Shown in pieces: positions 1 through 7,772 of a DNA stretch of 24,477 nucleotides. Made by a program: the position numbers and the translations under genes. How positions within the stretch are numbered: position 1 is the first letter of the stretch; every line of letters begins with the position of its first letter. The DNA is taken from NCBI GenBank assembly GCA_004555535.1, contig SFHU01000037.1:1-24477 (forward strand), in the 5' to 3' direction. The notes beneath the pieces were generated by a model that did no database searches, was not told the DNA's origin, and saw only the letters and a program-made list of their open reading frames with translations. Source of the stretch: Clostridiales bacterium (GTDB lineage: Bacteria; Bacillota; Clostridia; Christensenellales; Aristaeellaceae).

Positions 1-25
1 CCTTGGAATCGGCAGCAAAAAAGCC

Positions 26-54
26 TTGCATGCCGCCCTGAAATGAAGTATGAT
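26..54 (+). promoter_or_regulatory. Sigma-A-type promoter of the VanW gene
   Basis: TTGCAT (26-31), a 17-nt spacer and TATGAT (49-54) lie about 70 nt upstream of the first gene. Both hexamers are close to the vegetative consensus and the spacing is ideal. No other promoter is visible before the VanW gene. Confidence 0.7.
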
Positions 55-121
55 ATAGGCTGTCAGATTGTAAAATGGAGGACGGATGTCCATTGAATAT
101 GGAAAAGAGGGGGTGACAGCC

Positions 122-1990
122 ATGTCGGAAACGGGACCGCGCCGCAGACGGCGGCCGCAGAATCCTGTGCAGGAGCCCGAGGCACCGCATCGAATCGTGA
201 TTGACAGCGGAACGGACGAGCCGGACTGGCTGGTCTCCGCCGGAAATGTATCGGGAGCGGCCTCCCGCCGCGCCCAGTCGATGAAAACGGACAAGAAGAC
301 GGAAAAGGCGGAAAAGAAGGAAAAGCCGGAGCCGGCGGCTGCCGTCAGGGAAAGGACGCCTGCCCGGACGGGCACGCCCGGAGAGGAGCGGGAGGACATC
401 CTGCTGCTCGGGGGCAGGGCGCGAAGCGCGGGGACCAAGAGCCAGACCCGGGCCGCAGCGAAGACGGCGGGCGCCGCGCCAAAGAGCACGGCGGTGAAGA
501 AAAAGACCACAAAGAAGAAGGGCCCCAAGAAGGGCGGCGGAGTGCAGCTGCGCGGCATGCTGCTGCGGCTGCTGGCGGCGGCTGTCGTCGTCACGCTCTG
601 CGTCATCGGCGCGGCGGGCGGCGCGCGGCTGGTTCAGATCAAGCAGACGCTCGACCTGGGCGACGGGGTCTTCTACCCCAACCTCTTCGTCAACGACATC
701 CCGCTGGAGGGCAAGACCCTCGACGAGGCGGCCGCCTCGGTGACGCAGCAGGTCACCAACCTGATCGCCTCCTGGCGGATCACCCTGCGCACGCAGGACG
801 GCCGCAGCTGGGACATCACCGGCGAGGACCTCAAGATGCAGTACGACGTGGCCGACCAGCTCGACCAGCTCTGGGCCATCGGCCACACGGGCTCCTCGGC
901 GGACCGCTATGAGCAGGTTCAGGCGCTGATGGAGGAGCCCATCATGCGCTACACGACGCTGACCTACGACATGTCGATGGTCAACCAGATCCTCACGCAG
1001 ATCAAGAACGAGGTCGACCGCGCGGCGGTCAGCGCGACGCGGGTCTACGACGACAGCGTCTTTCCGCCCTACACCTACACGGACGACGTGCCGGGGCAGG
1101 AGCTGGACATCACGGGCCTGAACGAGCAGATCTGCGCGATGGTCGATCAGCTGGAGTCCGGCGTGGTCGACCTGACGCCGACGACCGTGCAGGCGCCGGT
1201 GACGCGCGCGCAGCTGGAGGGGCAGATCGTCAAACTCAGCACCTACGAGACGAAGATCGCCACCACCTCGACAGAGGGCCGCTTTGAGAACATCCGCATC
1301 GGCACGGAGAAGTTTGACCATCTGACGATCAAGTCGGGCGAGTCCGTCTCCTTCAACAAGGTGACGGGCAAGCGCACCGCGGCCAACGGCTTCCAGGTTG
1401 CGCTCGAGCTGGCCTACGGCCAGTACGTCGAGGGTGTCGGCGGCGGCATCTGCCAGGTCTCCTCCACGCTGTACAACGCGGTCATCAACGCGGGGTTGGA
1501 GGTTACCAAGCGCACGCAGCACTCCCGCCCGTCGAGCTACGTGCCGCTGGGCCTGGACGCGACGGTCTCCGACGACCGGCTCGACTTCGTCTTCAAGAAC
1601 ACGACGAGCGCGGACATCTTCATCGAGTCGAAGTACTACAACAAGGGCAAGACCTACTACTGCCAGTTCACCATCTACGGCAGGCCTGACCCGAACGGCT
1701 ACACCTACAAGCTCGAATCGCAGGTGCGCGAGACGCTGGCCATTCCGGAGCCGACCTATAAAAAGGATACGGACGCGCAGTATGTCATCTACACGGATGA
1801 CGAGCCCTACGTCTACAGCAAGGGCGAGGAGGGCTACGTCGTGGATGTCTACCTGGTGACGATGGACAGCAAGGGACTCGAGGTTTCCCGTGAGCTCAAA
1901 TACACAGACACCTACAAGGCGGCCGCGCCGGTGTACTATGTCGGCGTGACGGTCAGAGAGACGCCCGAGCCGTTTACCAGCACAGATTGA
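122..1990 (+). CDS. Membrane-anchored VanW/YoaR-type protein
   Basis: A 622-residue protein. Residues 1-140 are basic, Lys/Pro/Ala-rich and probably disordered in the cytoplasm. A single membrane segment follows (about 145-168), then a long extracellular part. The VanW domain is clear from GGGICQVSST (440-449) and the following Asn-Ala and HSRPSSYVPLG segments. The region before it matches the YoaR-like domain that commonly precedes VanW and is thought to bind peptidoglycan. The ATG at 122 is chosen because GGGGGTGA (109-116) gives a good Shine-Dalgarno with 8-nt spacing. An in-frame ATG at 86, behind GGAGG with only 4 nt, would add 12 residues. VanW proteins are envelope proteins of unproven biochemistry, and a link to glycopeptide resistance should not be assumed. 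The secreted protein downstream starts 30 nt later and is probably cotranscribed. Confidence 0.9.
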   Translation: MSETGPRRRRRPQNPVQEPEAPHRIVIDSGTDEPDWLVSAGNVSGAASRRAQSMKTDKKTEKAEKKEKPEPAAAVRERTPARTGTPGEEREDILLLGGRARSAGTKSQTRAAAKTAGAAPKSTAVKKKTTKKKGPKKGGGVQLRGMLLRLLAAAVVVTLCVIGAAGGARLVQIKQTLDLGDGVFYPNLFVNDIPLEGKTLDEAAASVTQQVTNLIASWRITLRTQDGRSWDITGEDLKMQYDVADQLDQLWAIGHTGSSADRYEQVQALMEEPIMRYTTLTYDMSMVNQILTQIKNEVDRAAVSATRVYDDSVFPPYTYTDDVPGQELDITGLNEQICAMVDQLESGVVDLTPTTVQAPVTRAQLEGQIVKLSTYETKIATTSTEGRFENIRIGTEKFDHLTIKSGESVSFNKVTGKRTAANGFQVALELAYGQYVEGVGGGICQVSSTLYNAVINAGLEVTKRTQHSRPSSYVPLGLDATVSDDRLDFVFKNTTSADIFIESKYYNKGKTYYCQFTIYGRPDPNGYTYKLESQVRETLAIPEPTYKKDTDAQYVIYTDDEPYVYSKGEEGYVVDVYLVTMDSKGLEVSRELKYTDTYKAAAPVYYVGVTVRETPEPFTSTD

Positions 1991-2020
1991 CGCAAGGAAC
2001 ATACGAAAGGGGTATGGTCG

Positions 2021-2602
2021 ATGAACAGGGGACTGAAAAGCTGCGCCGCGGGTGCGCTGACGCTTGTATTGCTGAGCGCTCCGCTGGGCGCGATGGCGGC
2101 GGAGACCGCGCCGCTGGTGCTGGCCGAGGAGGCGCAGAGCACCGGAACCGGGCGCACGCTTTCGCCCTTTGGCGTTGAGCGCGGCAGCCGCGGCGTCAGC
2201 GCGAGCACGGAGTGGCTCACGCAGGCGAGAATCGGCGGCATGTCGCTCGGCCTGCGGCTGTTTACGCCGATGGGCGACGCCGCCATTTTCCAGGAGTGCC
2301 TGCGTCCGGTGGAGTCGGGCAGCCGCTATCTGGAATTGCAGATCGTCGTCGCCGAGTGGACGGACGGCCTGCTGCTGCAGATCGATCAGCACGCCGTGGA
2401 CGTGCTCGAGCGCTCGGGCATCACGAGCATCGTGCTGGCCGACAAGAACCTGGCAGTGCGCGAAGTCTACACGGTAGAGGAGATCAATGCGCTGCGCGCA
2501 CTCTTTGCGCTGGGCGAAGGGGAACAGCTTTGCCTGAGCGGAGAGGATGCGCCGCTGACCGCGGTCAGCGAGGACGGCGTCCGCCGCCAGCTCACGAAAT
2601 AA
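2021..2602 (+). CDS. Secreted protein of unknown function
   Basis: A 193-residue protein starting at ATG after GAAAGGGG. It has a typical signal peptide: a basic start, then a hydrophobic core to about residue 22, and cleavage probably near AMA-AE at 25-27. The mature part is about 165 residues with no membrane segment, cysteine cluster or anchor motif. Its C-terminal half (GITSIVLADKNLAVREVYT and what follows) looks like a compact alpha/beta fold. I recognise no family. It lies 30 nt behind the VanW gene with no intervening promoter or terminator, so it is likely expressed with that gene and exported to the same compartment. Confidence 0.75.
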   Translation: MNRGLKSCAAGALTLVLLSAPLGAMAAETAPLVLAEEAQSTGTGRTLSPFGVERGSRGVSASTEWLTQARIGGMSLGLRLFTPMGDAAIFQECLRPVESGSRYLELQIVVAEWTDGLLLQIDQHAVDVLERSGITSIVLADKNLAVREVYTVEEINALRALFALGEGEQLCLSGEDAPLTAVSEDGVRRQLTK

Positions 2603-2621
2603 GCGACACGGCGCGGATGCC

Positions 2622-2641
2622 AGGCGGCGTTCGCGCCGTCT
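2622..2641 (+). terminator. Hairpin after the VanW operon, weak terminator
   Basis: An 8-bp stem (2622-2629 with 2634-2641, one G-T pair) closes a TTCG tetraloop, a very stable RNA hairpin. No T-run follows, so intrinsic termination is uncertain. It may act as a 3'-end stabiliser. It sits between the stop at 2602 and the next promoter. Confidence 0.35.
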
Positions 2642-2701
2642 GCGTTCATGCGCCCGCACGCGGTTTTAGCCGGCGCAGGGCGACATTGTGAGCGCGGTCG
2701 G

Positions 2702-2730
2702 TTGCGGCGGCTTTCCCAAAATGGTATGAT
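2702..2730 (+). promoter_or_regulatory. Promoter of the six-gene envelope module
   Basis: TTGCGG (2702-2707), a 17-nt spacer and TATGAT (2725-2730), with TGG directly before the -10 forming an extended -10. It lies 47 nt upstream of the TTG start at 2777 and is the only good promoter seen before the terminator at 7095-7124. Confidence 0.7.
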
Positions 2731-2776
2731 CAGGATGCCCGTTCCCCGCGGGGCGGGCGCAAAGGAGGAGACGACA

Positions 2777-3481
2777 TTGCTTCAAAGAGTGGCGGCGGTG
2801 CTGCTTTGTGTGCTGCTTTGCTGCGCGGCGGCAGGCGCCCTGGCGGACGGCGAGGGCGTAGTGACGCAGTCCTCGTGCAGCATCGTGCAGTCCGGGGAAT
2901 ACTACATGGTCTACTGCTTCGCGCAGGTGCACAACAATTCCACGGACATCATCTGCCTGGAGACGGGCAGCTTTGACCTGCACGGCGGCGAACAGATCCT
3001 GGCCACCTGCGAGGTCAGCAGCCTCTGGCCCTACTTCCTCAACCCGGGCGAGGACGGATATCTGTTTGACATCGTCGCCTTCGAGCCGGACGAGAGCGGC
3101 AACCCGGTCGTGCCGGCTGTGACGGGCATCGATTACAATATCCGCTATCTGACGGTCAACCCGGAATACGGCAGCTACGACATCTCCGCCGTCTCGAGCA
3201 TCGAGACGGACGAGTCCGGCGCGATGTATGTCGTCTGCGAGCTGACCAACATGAGCGACATCCCGGCGTATGACCCGACGGTCGCCTTTGGCCTGTACAC
3301 CGGCGAGGGCTCCATGATCTACGCCGACGGCATGACGCTGCGCGACGTCGGCATTCCAGCGGGCGGCACGGTGCTCACGCGCTTTATGATCGACAGTGTG
3401 TTTGTGTCCCAGTGGCAGAGCTACGGCGTCGTGCCGGCGGAGGCGCGGGTGAGCGCCTCGTTCCGCGCGGACGACGATTGA
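2777..3481 (+). CDS. Secreted protein with two beta-sandwich-like repeats
   Basis: A 234-residue protein. The start is TTG at 2777, behind a perfect AAAGGAGGAG (2761-2770). From there the protein begins with a normal signal peptide (hydrophobic core about residues 4-22, ALA-DG cleavage). An upstream in-frame ATG at 2648 would put 43 unlikely residues, and the promoter itself, in front of it. The mature part contains two similar halves: YCFAQVHNNSTDI... ending LNPGEDGYL, and VCELTNMSDIPAYDP... ending IPAGGTVLTRF. The pattern of a polar strand, Asn-rich turn, and closing Pro-Gly strand resembles FxLYD-like or related Ig-like bacterial domains. That assignment is inference. It is the first gene of the unit running to 7023. 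Confidence 0.75.
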   Translation: MLQRVAAVLLCVLLCCAAAGALADGEGVVTQSSCSIVQSGEYYMVYCFAQVHNNSTDIICLETGSFDLHGGEQILATCEVSSLWPYFLNPGEDGYLFDIVAFEPDESGNPVVPAVTGIDYNIRYLTVNPEYGSYDISAVSSIETDESGAMYVVCELTNMSDIPAYDPTVAFGLYTGEGSMIYADGMTLRDVGIPAGGTVLTRFMIDSVFVSQWQSYGVVPAEARVSASFRADDD

Positions 3482-3527
3482 CGCGGGGCGGGCCGCACGG
3501 CCTGCGCGCAGGAAGGGGAAGGACCAC

Positions 3528-4223
3528 ATGGAAAAGAGGACGATTCGTTCCGGCGCGCCGTTTGTCTGCGCCGGCGCGGGCGTGCTGCTCGTCGCGCTGA
3601 CGCTGGGCATCGGCACGCCTGTACAGTACATCATCGCGGCGGCGGCCGGCGCGGCGGCGTTTGCGGTGGGCCGCAAGGCCTTCCCCGACCGCGTGATCGA
3701 GGTGGAGCGCGCGCCGCAGTCGGGCAACGCCGAGGTGGACGCGCTCATCGCCGAGGCGCGCGGGCAGCTGGACGCGATTGCCGCGGCCAACGAGGCGATC
3801 GCCGAGCCGGAGCTTTCCGCGCAGATCGACGACATCGAGGCGACCTGCCGCAGGATTCTCGCGCTGCTGGAGGAGCAGCCGAACATGCTCTCCTCGCTGC
3901 GCACGTTCCTGCGCTACTATCTGCCCGCGACGCTCAAGCTGCTTGACGCGCGCGCCCGGCTGGAAAACGAGGTGCAGCAGGGACAGAGCGCGCAGATCGC
4001 CGCGCGCATCCGCGAGGCGATGGCCGCTGTGCAGACGGCCTTCCACAAGCAGCTGGACGCCTTGAGCGAATACCGCTTCATCAACCTGGAGAGCGAGATG
4101 GACGTGCTCTCCGACATGCTCAGAAGCGACGGCCTGACGGACGATGCGCCGGCGGCGCCGCAGGAGGCACAGAAGAAGGAGGAGGACCCGTTCGCCGGGC
4201 TCTTCACGCAGGGGGAAAAATAA
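3528..4223 (+). CDS. XpaC-like membrane protein
   Basis: A 231-residue protein with a membrane hairpin at the N-terminus (about 10-28 and 32-50) followed by a long helical cytoplasmic part. The stretch YYLPATLKLLDARARLE, and later FHKQLDALSEYRFINLESEM leading to a dGL-type end, is the XpaC family signature (5-bromo-4-chloroindolyl phosphate hydrolysis family). The family name comes from a phenotype; no catalytic site is established. XpaC genes are typically paired with a TelA/YaaN gene, as here: the TAA stop at 4221-4223 abuts the next ATG at 4224. ATG 3528 follows a purine-rich GGAAGGGGAAGGA. Confidence 0.85.
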   Translation: MEKRTIRSGAPFVCAGAGVLLVALTLGIGTPVQYIIAAAAGAAAFAVGRKAFPDRVIEVERAPQSGNAEVDALIAEARGQLDAIAAANEAIAEPELSAQIDDIEATCRRILALLEEQPNMLSSLRTFLRYYLPATLKLLDARARLENEVQQGQSAQIAARIREAMAAVQTAFHKQLDALSEYRFINLESEMDVLSDMLRSDGLTDDAPAAPQEAQKKEEDPFAGLFTQGEK

Positions 4224-5177
4224 ATGGGCGAATTCTCGCAGTTTGCGCTGGTGCCCGAGCAGGGCGCCGTGCCGCAGATGGAGCAGCTGGACGCGCAGAT
4301 GCAGTCCCGCATCCGCGATATGGCGGCGAGGCTCGACGTGCGCGACAGCGCCGCCGTGATGGGCTTTGGCGCGAAGGCGCAGAAGGAGATGAACGCCTTC
4401 ACGAGCATCGCGCTTGCGCAGATGCTGCGCGAGGACGTCAAGCCCCTGAGCGGCGTCATGCAGACGCTGGCGGAGCAGATCCGCGCCTGCTCGTTCACCG
4501 CCCAGGCGAAGGGGCTCCTGCGCAGGGTCTTTGGCGGGGCCGCGCCGCTTGCCGAGGTGCGCGCGGCCTACGAGAAGGCGGAGCCGCGCATCAACGCCTG
4601 CGCGGACGAGATGACCGACAGGCGGGTCGCGCTCATGCGCGACAGCGCGCTGCTGGACAGGCTCTACGAGCGCAACGAGGGGCTCTACCGCGAGCTCTGC
4701 TCGCTGATCGTCGTGGGCGATGAGGCGATCCGCCAGGCGAAGGCACGCGGCGAGAGCGCGGAGGCCGTCGCGCGGCTGGAGCGCCGGGTGCAGGATCTGC
4801 GCGTGACGCAGACCGCCTCGACGCAGCTTGCCGCGCAGATCCGCATGGTGCAGGAGAGCGACAGGCTGACCTGCGAGAAGCTGCAGAGCGCGCTGGAGGT
4901 CACGATCCCGCTCTGGAAGAGCCAGATGGCCGCGGCGCTGGGGCTCGCCCGGGCGACGGACTCCATGGCGGCGCAGCGGCGCATGAGCGAGGAGGCGGCG
5001 CGCGGCATCCGCAGCGGCGCGCGCGAGCTGAACGCGCAGAGGGATGCCTTCTCGCGCGAGGCGGGCAAGGGCGATTCGCAGCGCGCGCAGGAGACTGCCG
5101 ACGCGCTGCTTGAGGAGCTGGCGCAGATTGAGCAGTCGCTCAGGGCGCAGGAGCAGGCGAGACAGGGCAAGGCGTGA
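4224..5177 (+). CDS. TelA/YaaN-type toxic anion resistance protein
   Basis: A 317-residue, almost entirely helical soluble protein with many Glu/Arg/Gln heptad-like segments. Sequence features of the TelA family (PF05816) include the early GFGAKAQKEMN segment, LREDVKPLSGVMQTL, and the later VTIPLWKSQMAAALGL block, which is the most conserved family region. It is somewhat shorter than typical TelA proteins, mainly at the N-terminus. Members are linked to tellurite and cell-envelope stress resistance, with no defined enzyme activity. The start codon directly follows the xpaC-like stop, with AGGGGG serving as ribosome binding site inside that gene, so translation is probably coupled. Confidence 0.88.
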   Translation: MGEFSQFALVPEQGAVPQMEQLDAQMQSRIRDMAARLDVRDSAAVMGFGAKAQKEMNAFTSIALAQMLREDVKPLSGVMQTLAEQIRACSFTAQAKGLLRRVFGGAAPLAEVRAAYEKAEPRINACADEMTDRRVALMRDSALLDRLYERNEGLYRELCSLIVVGDEAIRQAKARGESAEAVARLERRVQDLRVTQTASTQLAAQIRMVQESDRLTCEKLQSALEVTIPLWKSQMAAALGLARATDSMAAQRRMSEEAARGIRSGARELNAQRDAFSREAGKGDSQRAQETADALLEELAQIEQSLRAQEQARQGKA

Positions 5178-5215
5178 GCCTGCAGCCTGTCGGCAAGGGA
5201 AAAGGAGTGGATGGC

Positions 5216-5824
5216 ATGGCCGCAGCAGCGACACAGCAGGCGCCGCAGAGGGCGCCGAAGACGGCGGACAGAAAGGCGCAGCAGAAGAAGCCGGAGGGCG
5301 TGAAGGAGAAGCTCGGGCGCATCCCGCGGGCGGCAGGCATGGCGATCATGGCGGTGCTGCTGGTCGTCTCGCTCTTTGTGGGCAACTTCCGCGCGCTGCA
5401 AAATGCGACGCCTACGGCGTTCCTGCGCCAGGGCGACGTCAAATCGATCGTCGAGGACAGGATTGATGCGGCGCAGAACGTGCAGACGGTCGCGCAGCGG
5501 GCGGGCCTCGACGCGGCGCTGCTTGACGCGGTGGACGACGCCGTGGATGCGATGGCGGGCGCGAAGACCGCGCGCGACATCAGCCGCGCCGACCAGGACC
5601 TGAGCGCCGCCGTCAGCGAGCTGATCGACCAGGCGGGCGACGCGCTCAGCGGGGAGAACCTCACGATGCTCACCCGCGCGGCGGACAGCTTCGCCGAGCA
5701 GGGCAGCTTCCTGCGCCAGGAGGCGCGGGCCTACAACAAGGAGGCCGAGAAGGCCGACAGGCTCTATGACAGCCTGCCCACGAAATTCCTGCTCTCCGAG
5801 CCGGACATGTACGAGGGCATCTGA
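5216..5824 (+). CDS. Divergent LemA-like membrane protein
   Basis: A 202-residue protein. ATG 5216 has AAAGGAG (5201-5207) at 8-nt spacing, better than a GTG at 5174 overlapping the upstream stop. It has a basic Ala/Gln/Lys-rich N-terminus, one membrane segment (about 38-57) and a helical domain. The end of the helical domain carries the LemA hallmark: ARAYNKEAEKADRLY followed by DSLPTKFLL, matching the family's YN...yN...P pattern. The N-terminal tail before the membrane segment is longer than in usual LemA proteins, and the middle is divergent, so the assignment rests on topology, this C-terminal signature and context. LemA proteins are often encoded beside TPM-domain proteins, as here. Confidence 0.7.
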   Translation: MAAAATQQAPQRAPKTADRKAQQKKPEGVKEKLGRIPRAAGMAIMAVLLVVSLFVGNFRALQNATPTAFLRQGDVKSIVEDRIDAAQNVQTVAQRAGLDAALLDAVDDAVDAMAGAKTARDISRADQDLSAAVSELIDQAGDALSGENLTMLTRAADSFAEQGSFLRQEARAYNKEAEKADRLYDSLPTKFLLSEPDMYEGI

Positions 5825-5830
5825 CGCGGC

Positions 5831-6118
5831 ATGGAGCACAGCATCTTTTCCGGGCTGAGCCCGGCCAACCTCAAAATTGCCTATGAAACTGCGAAGGACT
5901 CGCCGGAGGCGCTCGCCGCGCTGGCGATCCTTGCGCTGGCCGTCATCCTGCTGCTGGCCTTTGCCGGGGCGATGGCGGCGCACCACGTCGGCGGCTTCGC
6001 CTCCCACGTTCAGGAGGAGGAGGAGCGCCGCGCGAGGGAAGAAGAGGAAAGAGAAAACCGGGACGGACAGGAACAGGAGACAGCCCCCGAGGACGGGGGC
6101 GGGGAGGACACACCATGA
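5831..6118 (+). CDS. Small single-span membrane protein, charged tail
   Basis: A 95-residue protein that I cannot assign to a family. Residues 1-22 are polar. About 24-48 form one strongly hydrophobic segment (LAALAILALAVILLLAFAGA). The C-terminal part is an acidic Glu/Arg-rich helix (QEEEERRAREEEERENRD) ending in a Gly/Asp tail. It starts 7 nt after the LemA-like stop with only a weak upstream ribosome site (GAGGGC), and its TGA overlaps the next ATG (ATGA at 6115-6118), so it is very probably translated as part of this unit. It may bridge the membrane and cytosolic partners; that is inference. Confidence 0.7.
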   Translation: MEHSIFSGLSPANLKIAYETAKDSPEALAALAILALAVILLLAFAGAMAAHHVGGFASHVQEEEERRAREEEERENRDGQEQETAPEDGGGEDTP

Positions 6119-7023
6119 AAAGAGCGGTTTCCCTTCTGCTCGCACTGCAGCTGGCTGCGGTGCTGGGCAGCACGGCGGCGGCTGCCGTGCCGGACAAGCC
6201 GGAGACGTTCAGCTATGCGTATGACTTTGACGGCTCCGTGCTCTCCGACAGCGACATCAGCGCGATCAGCGCCTACGGCCAGGCGCTCGAGGACGCGACG
6301 GGCATCCAGGTCGTCGCGGTGGTCGTCGACTTCCTGGACGGCATGGACGCGGCGGACTACGCGACCGACCTCATCAACACCTGGGGCATCGGCGACGCGG
6401 ACGAGGACAACGGCGCGGTCATCCTGCTCTCGCGCGGCGACCGCGCGATTCGGATCGGCACGGGCACGGGCATCGACCGCGTGCTCACCGGCAGCAAATG
6501 CGGCGAGCTGATCGACGAGAACATCGACGCCTTCGCGGACAACCGGTTCGCGGACGGCATGCGCGGGCTCTACGAGGACGTCTGCACCTATCTGGCCAGG
6601 CAGAACGGCAAGACGCTCTCCCTCGCGGGAAGCACGGCGACGCAGGATGTCGCGCCGGCCAGCCAGAGCGCCCGAAGCGAAAGCGGGGGAGGAAGAAGCA
6701 TGTTTGACACCATTCTGACGCTGGTGTTTGTCTACATCGTGATCTGCGTTATCTTCAACGCCTTCTCCCGGGGCGGAAGCGGCTGCCTGAACTGGTTCTT
6801 GCTGGGCTGGCTCTTCGGCAGGCGCAACAACAACCGCAGGCCTCCGCGCCCGCCGATGGGCGGGGGCTTCGGCGGCCCGCGCACCCCGCCCCGCGCCCCG
6901 CGTCCGCCGATGGGCGGAGGCTTCGGCGGCCCGCGCACCCCGCCCCGCGCCCCGCGTCCGCCGATGGGCGGAGGCTTTGGCGGCGGCAGCTCCCGCGGCG
7001 GCGGCGGCGGACGCTCGTTCTGA
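6115..7023 (+). CDS. TPM-domain membrane protein with Gly/Pro-rich tail
   Basis: A 302-residue protein: signal peptide (residues 1-24), a TPM (YgcG-type, PF04536) domain about 30-160, a membrane segment about 196-220, and a low-complexity tail. TPM signs are DDVVQV-like strand IQVVAVVVDFLDG, then INTWGIGDADEDNGAVILLS, and RAIRIGTGTGIDRVLT. The tail is built of an 18-residue unit repeated (see 6844-6984) and closes with a GGSSRGGGGGRSF end, a typical TPM-family terminus. TPM domains are extracytoplasmic, with photosystem II repair and phosphatase activity reported in plants; bacterial roles are unclear. It is the last gene of the unit and is followed by a strong terminator. Confidence 0.88.
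   Translation: MKRAVSLLLALQLAAVLGSTAAAAVPDKPETFSYAYDFDGSVLSDSDISAISAYGQALEDATGIQVVAVVVDFLDGMDAADYATDLINTWGIGDADEDNGAVILLSRGDRAIRIGTGTGIDRVLTGSKCGELIDENIDAFADNRFADGMRGLYEDVCTYLARQNGKTLSLAGSTATQDVAPASQSARSESGGGRSMFDTILTLVFVYIVICVIFNAFSRGGSGCLNWFLLGWLFGRRNNNRRPPRPPMGGGFGGPRTPPRAPRPPMGGGFGGPRTPPRAPRPPMGGGFGGGSSRGGGGGRSF
6844..6984 (+). repeat. 54-nt in-frame tandem repeat, 2.6 copies
   Basis: Units at 6844-6897, 6898-6951 and a partial one at 6952-6984 encode PRPPMGGGFGGPRTPPRA twice and then PRPPMGGGFGG. The copies are almost identical at the nucleotide level (a few third-position changes), so the expansion is recent or maintained by recombination. It extends the extracellular or cytosolic tail of the TPM protein. 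Confidence 0.9.
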
Positions 7024-7094
7024 GCAGCATGGATGGGCAAGGAGGCGGTTTTTCCCCCGGGAAGGGGGAGAGCCCCCTTTTGCGGAAAGCTTGG

Positions 7095-7124
7095 GCGGCT
7101 GGACAGGGGTCCAGCCGCTTTTTT
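7095..7124 (+). terminator. Rho-independent terminator of the envelope module
   Basis: A perfect 10-bp stem GCGGCTGGAC (7095-7104) with GTCCAGCCGC (7109-7118), loop AGGG, then six Ts. A second hairpin just upstream (7062-7079: AAGGGGG, loop AGAG, CCCCCTT) may act as a back-up. Confidence 0.9.
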
Positions 7125-7142
7125 CCTGTTTGGGCGGGCGGC

Positions 7143-7171
7143 TTGCATGCCGGCGCGCTTTGGGGTATAAT
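7143..7171 (+). promoter_or_regulatory. Sigma-A-type promoter of the ECF sigma operon
   Basis: TTGCAT (7143-7148), 17-nt spacer, TATAAT (7166-7171). The -10 is a perfect match. This is a housekeeping-type promoter, about 70 nt before the sigma gene. No ECF-type -35/-10 pair is evident, so autoregulation by the encoded sigma factor is not indicated. Confidence 0.75.
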
Positions 7172-7241
7172 GATTGAGAATTTTTTTATCCGGGCCGGAT
7201 GAAAACGCACGGCTCATTCGTCATTTCAGCAGAGGCAGGAA

Positions 7242-7772
7242 GTGAAACAGTTGGAAGCGGGCCAGCAGGCAGCGAATTACAACGAGCAGTTTGAACGGCT
7301 CTATGAGCAGTACGCCGACGACGTGCTGCGCATGGCCTATTTTTACCTGGCCGACCGGCACAAGGCCGAGGATGTCTGCCAGGATGTGTTTTTGAAGCTC
7401 TACACGCACGGCGCGACGATCGAGCCGGGCAAGGAGAAGGCCTGGCTCCTGCGTGTGACGGTCAACTGCTGCCGCGACCTGTGGCGCGGCGCATGGCTCA
7501 AGCGCGTGATCCTGGGCGCGCCGACGCTGGAGATCATTCCCGCGCAGGACGAGACCATCGAGCAGCGGGAGGAGAAGGCGGAGCTGATGCGCGCCGTGCA
7601 GAAGCTGCCGCCTGCGTTCCGCGAGACGGTGCTGCTGCACTACTATCAGGGGCTGGGCATTGCGGAGATTGCGCAGATGCTCAAGCTGCCGGAGGGAACG
7701 ATTTCCAGCCGCCTCTCCAGAGCGAGGAAGAAGCTCGAGGTGCTGTTGAAGGAGGAAGCAACCGGTGAATGA
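7242..7772 (+). CDS. ECF-type RNA polymerase sigma factor
   Basis: A 176-residue sigma-70 family protein with only regions 2 and 4. Region 2 (about 15-80) has FERLYEQYADDVLRMAYFY, then AEDVCQDVFLKLY and the AWLLRVTVNCCRDLWR helix. Region 4 (about 115-170) has LPPAFRETVLLHYYQGLGI followed by EIAQMLKLPEGTISSRLSRA, the -35 recognition helix. The start is GTG at 7242 with AGAGG 6 nt upstream. Its 3' end overlaps the anti-sigma-like gene by 8 nt, the usual arrangement for a sigma factor held by a membrane partner. The signal sensed is unknown. Confidence 0.93.
   Translation: MKQLEAGQQAANYNEQFERLYEQYADDVLRMAYFYLADRHKAEDVCQDVFLKLYTHGATIEPGKEKAWLLRVTVNCCRDLWRGAWLKRVILGAPTLEIIPAQDETIEQREEKAELMRAVQKLPPAFRETVLLHYYQGLGIAEIAQMLKLPEGTISSRLSRARKKLEVLLKEEATGE

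Noticed and set aside
122..1990. VanW gene as evidence for vancomycin resistance
   Set aside because: No vanHAX, vanS or vanR gene is present, and VanW-domain proteins are common outside resistance clusters.
3384..5234. A 616-codon open frame on the minus strand
   Set aside because: It is antisense to the XpaC- and TelA-like genes, with Arg/Leu/His-biased composition and no domain.
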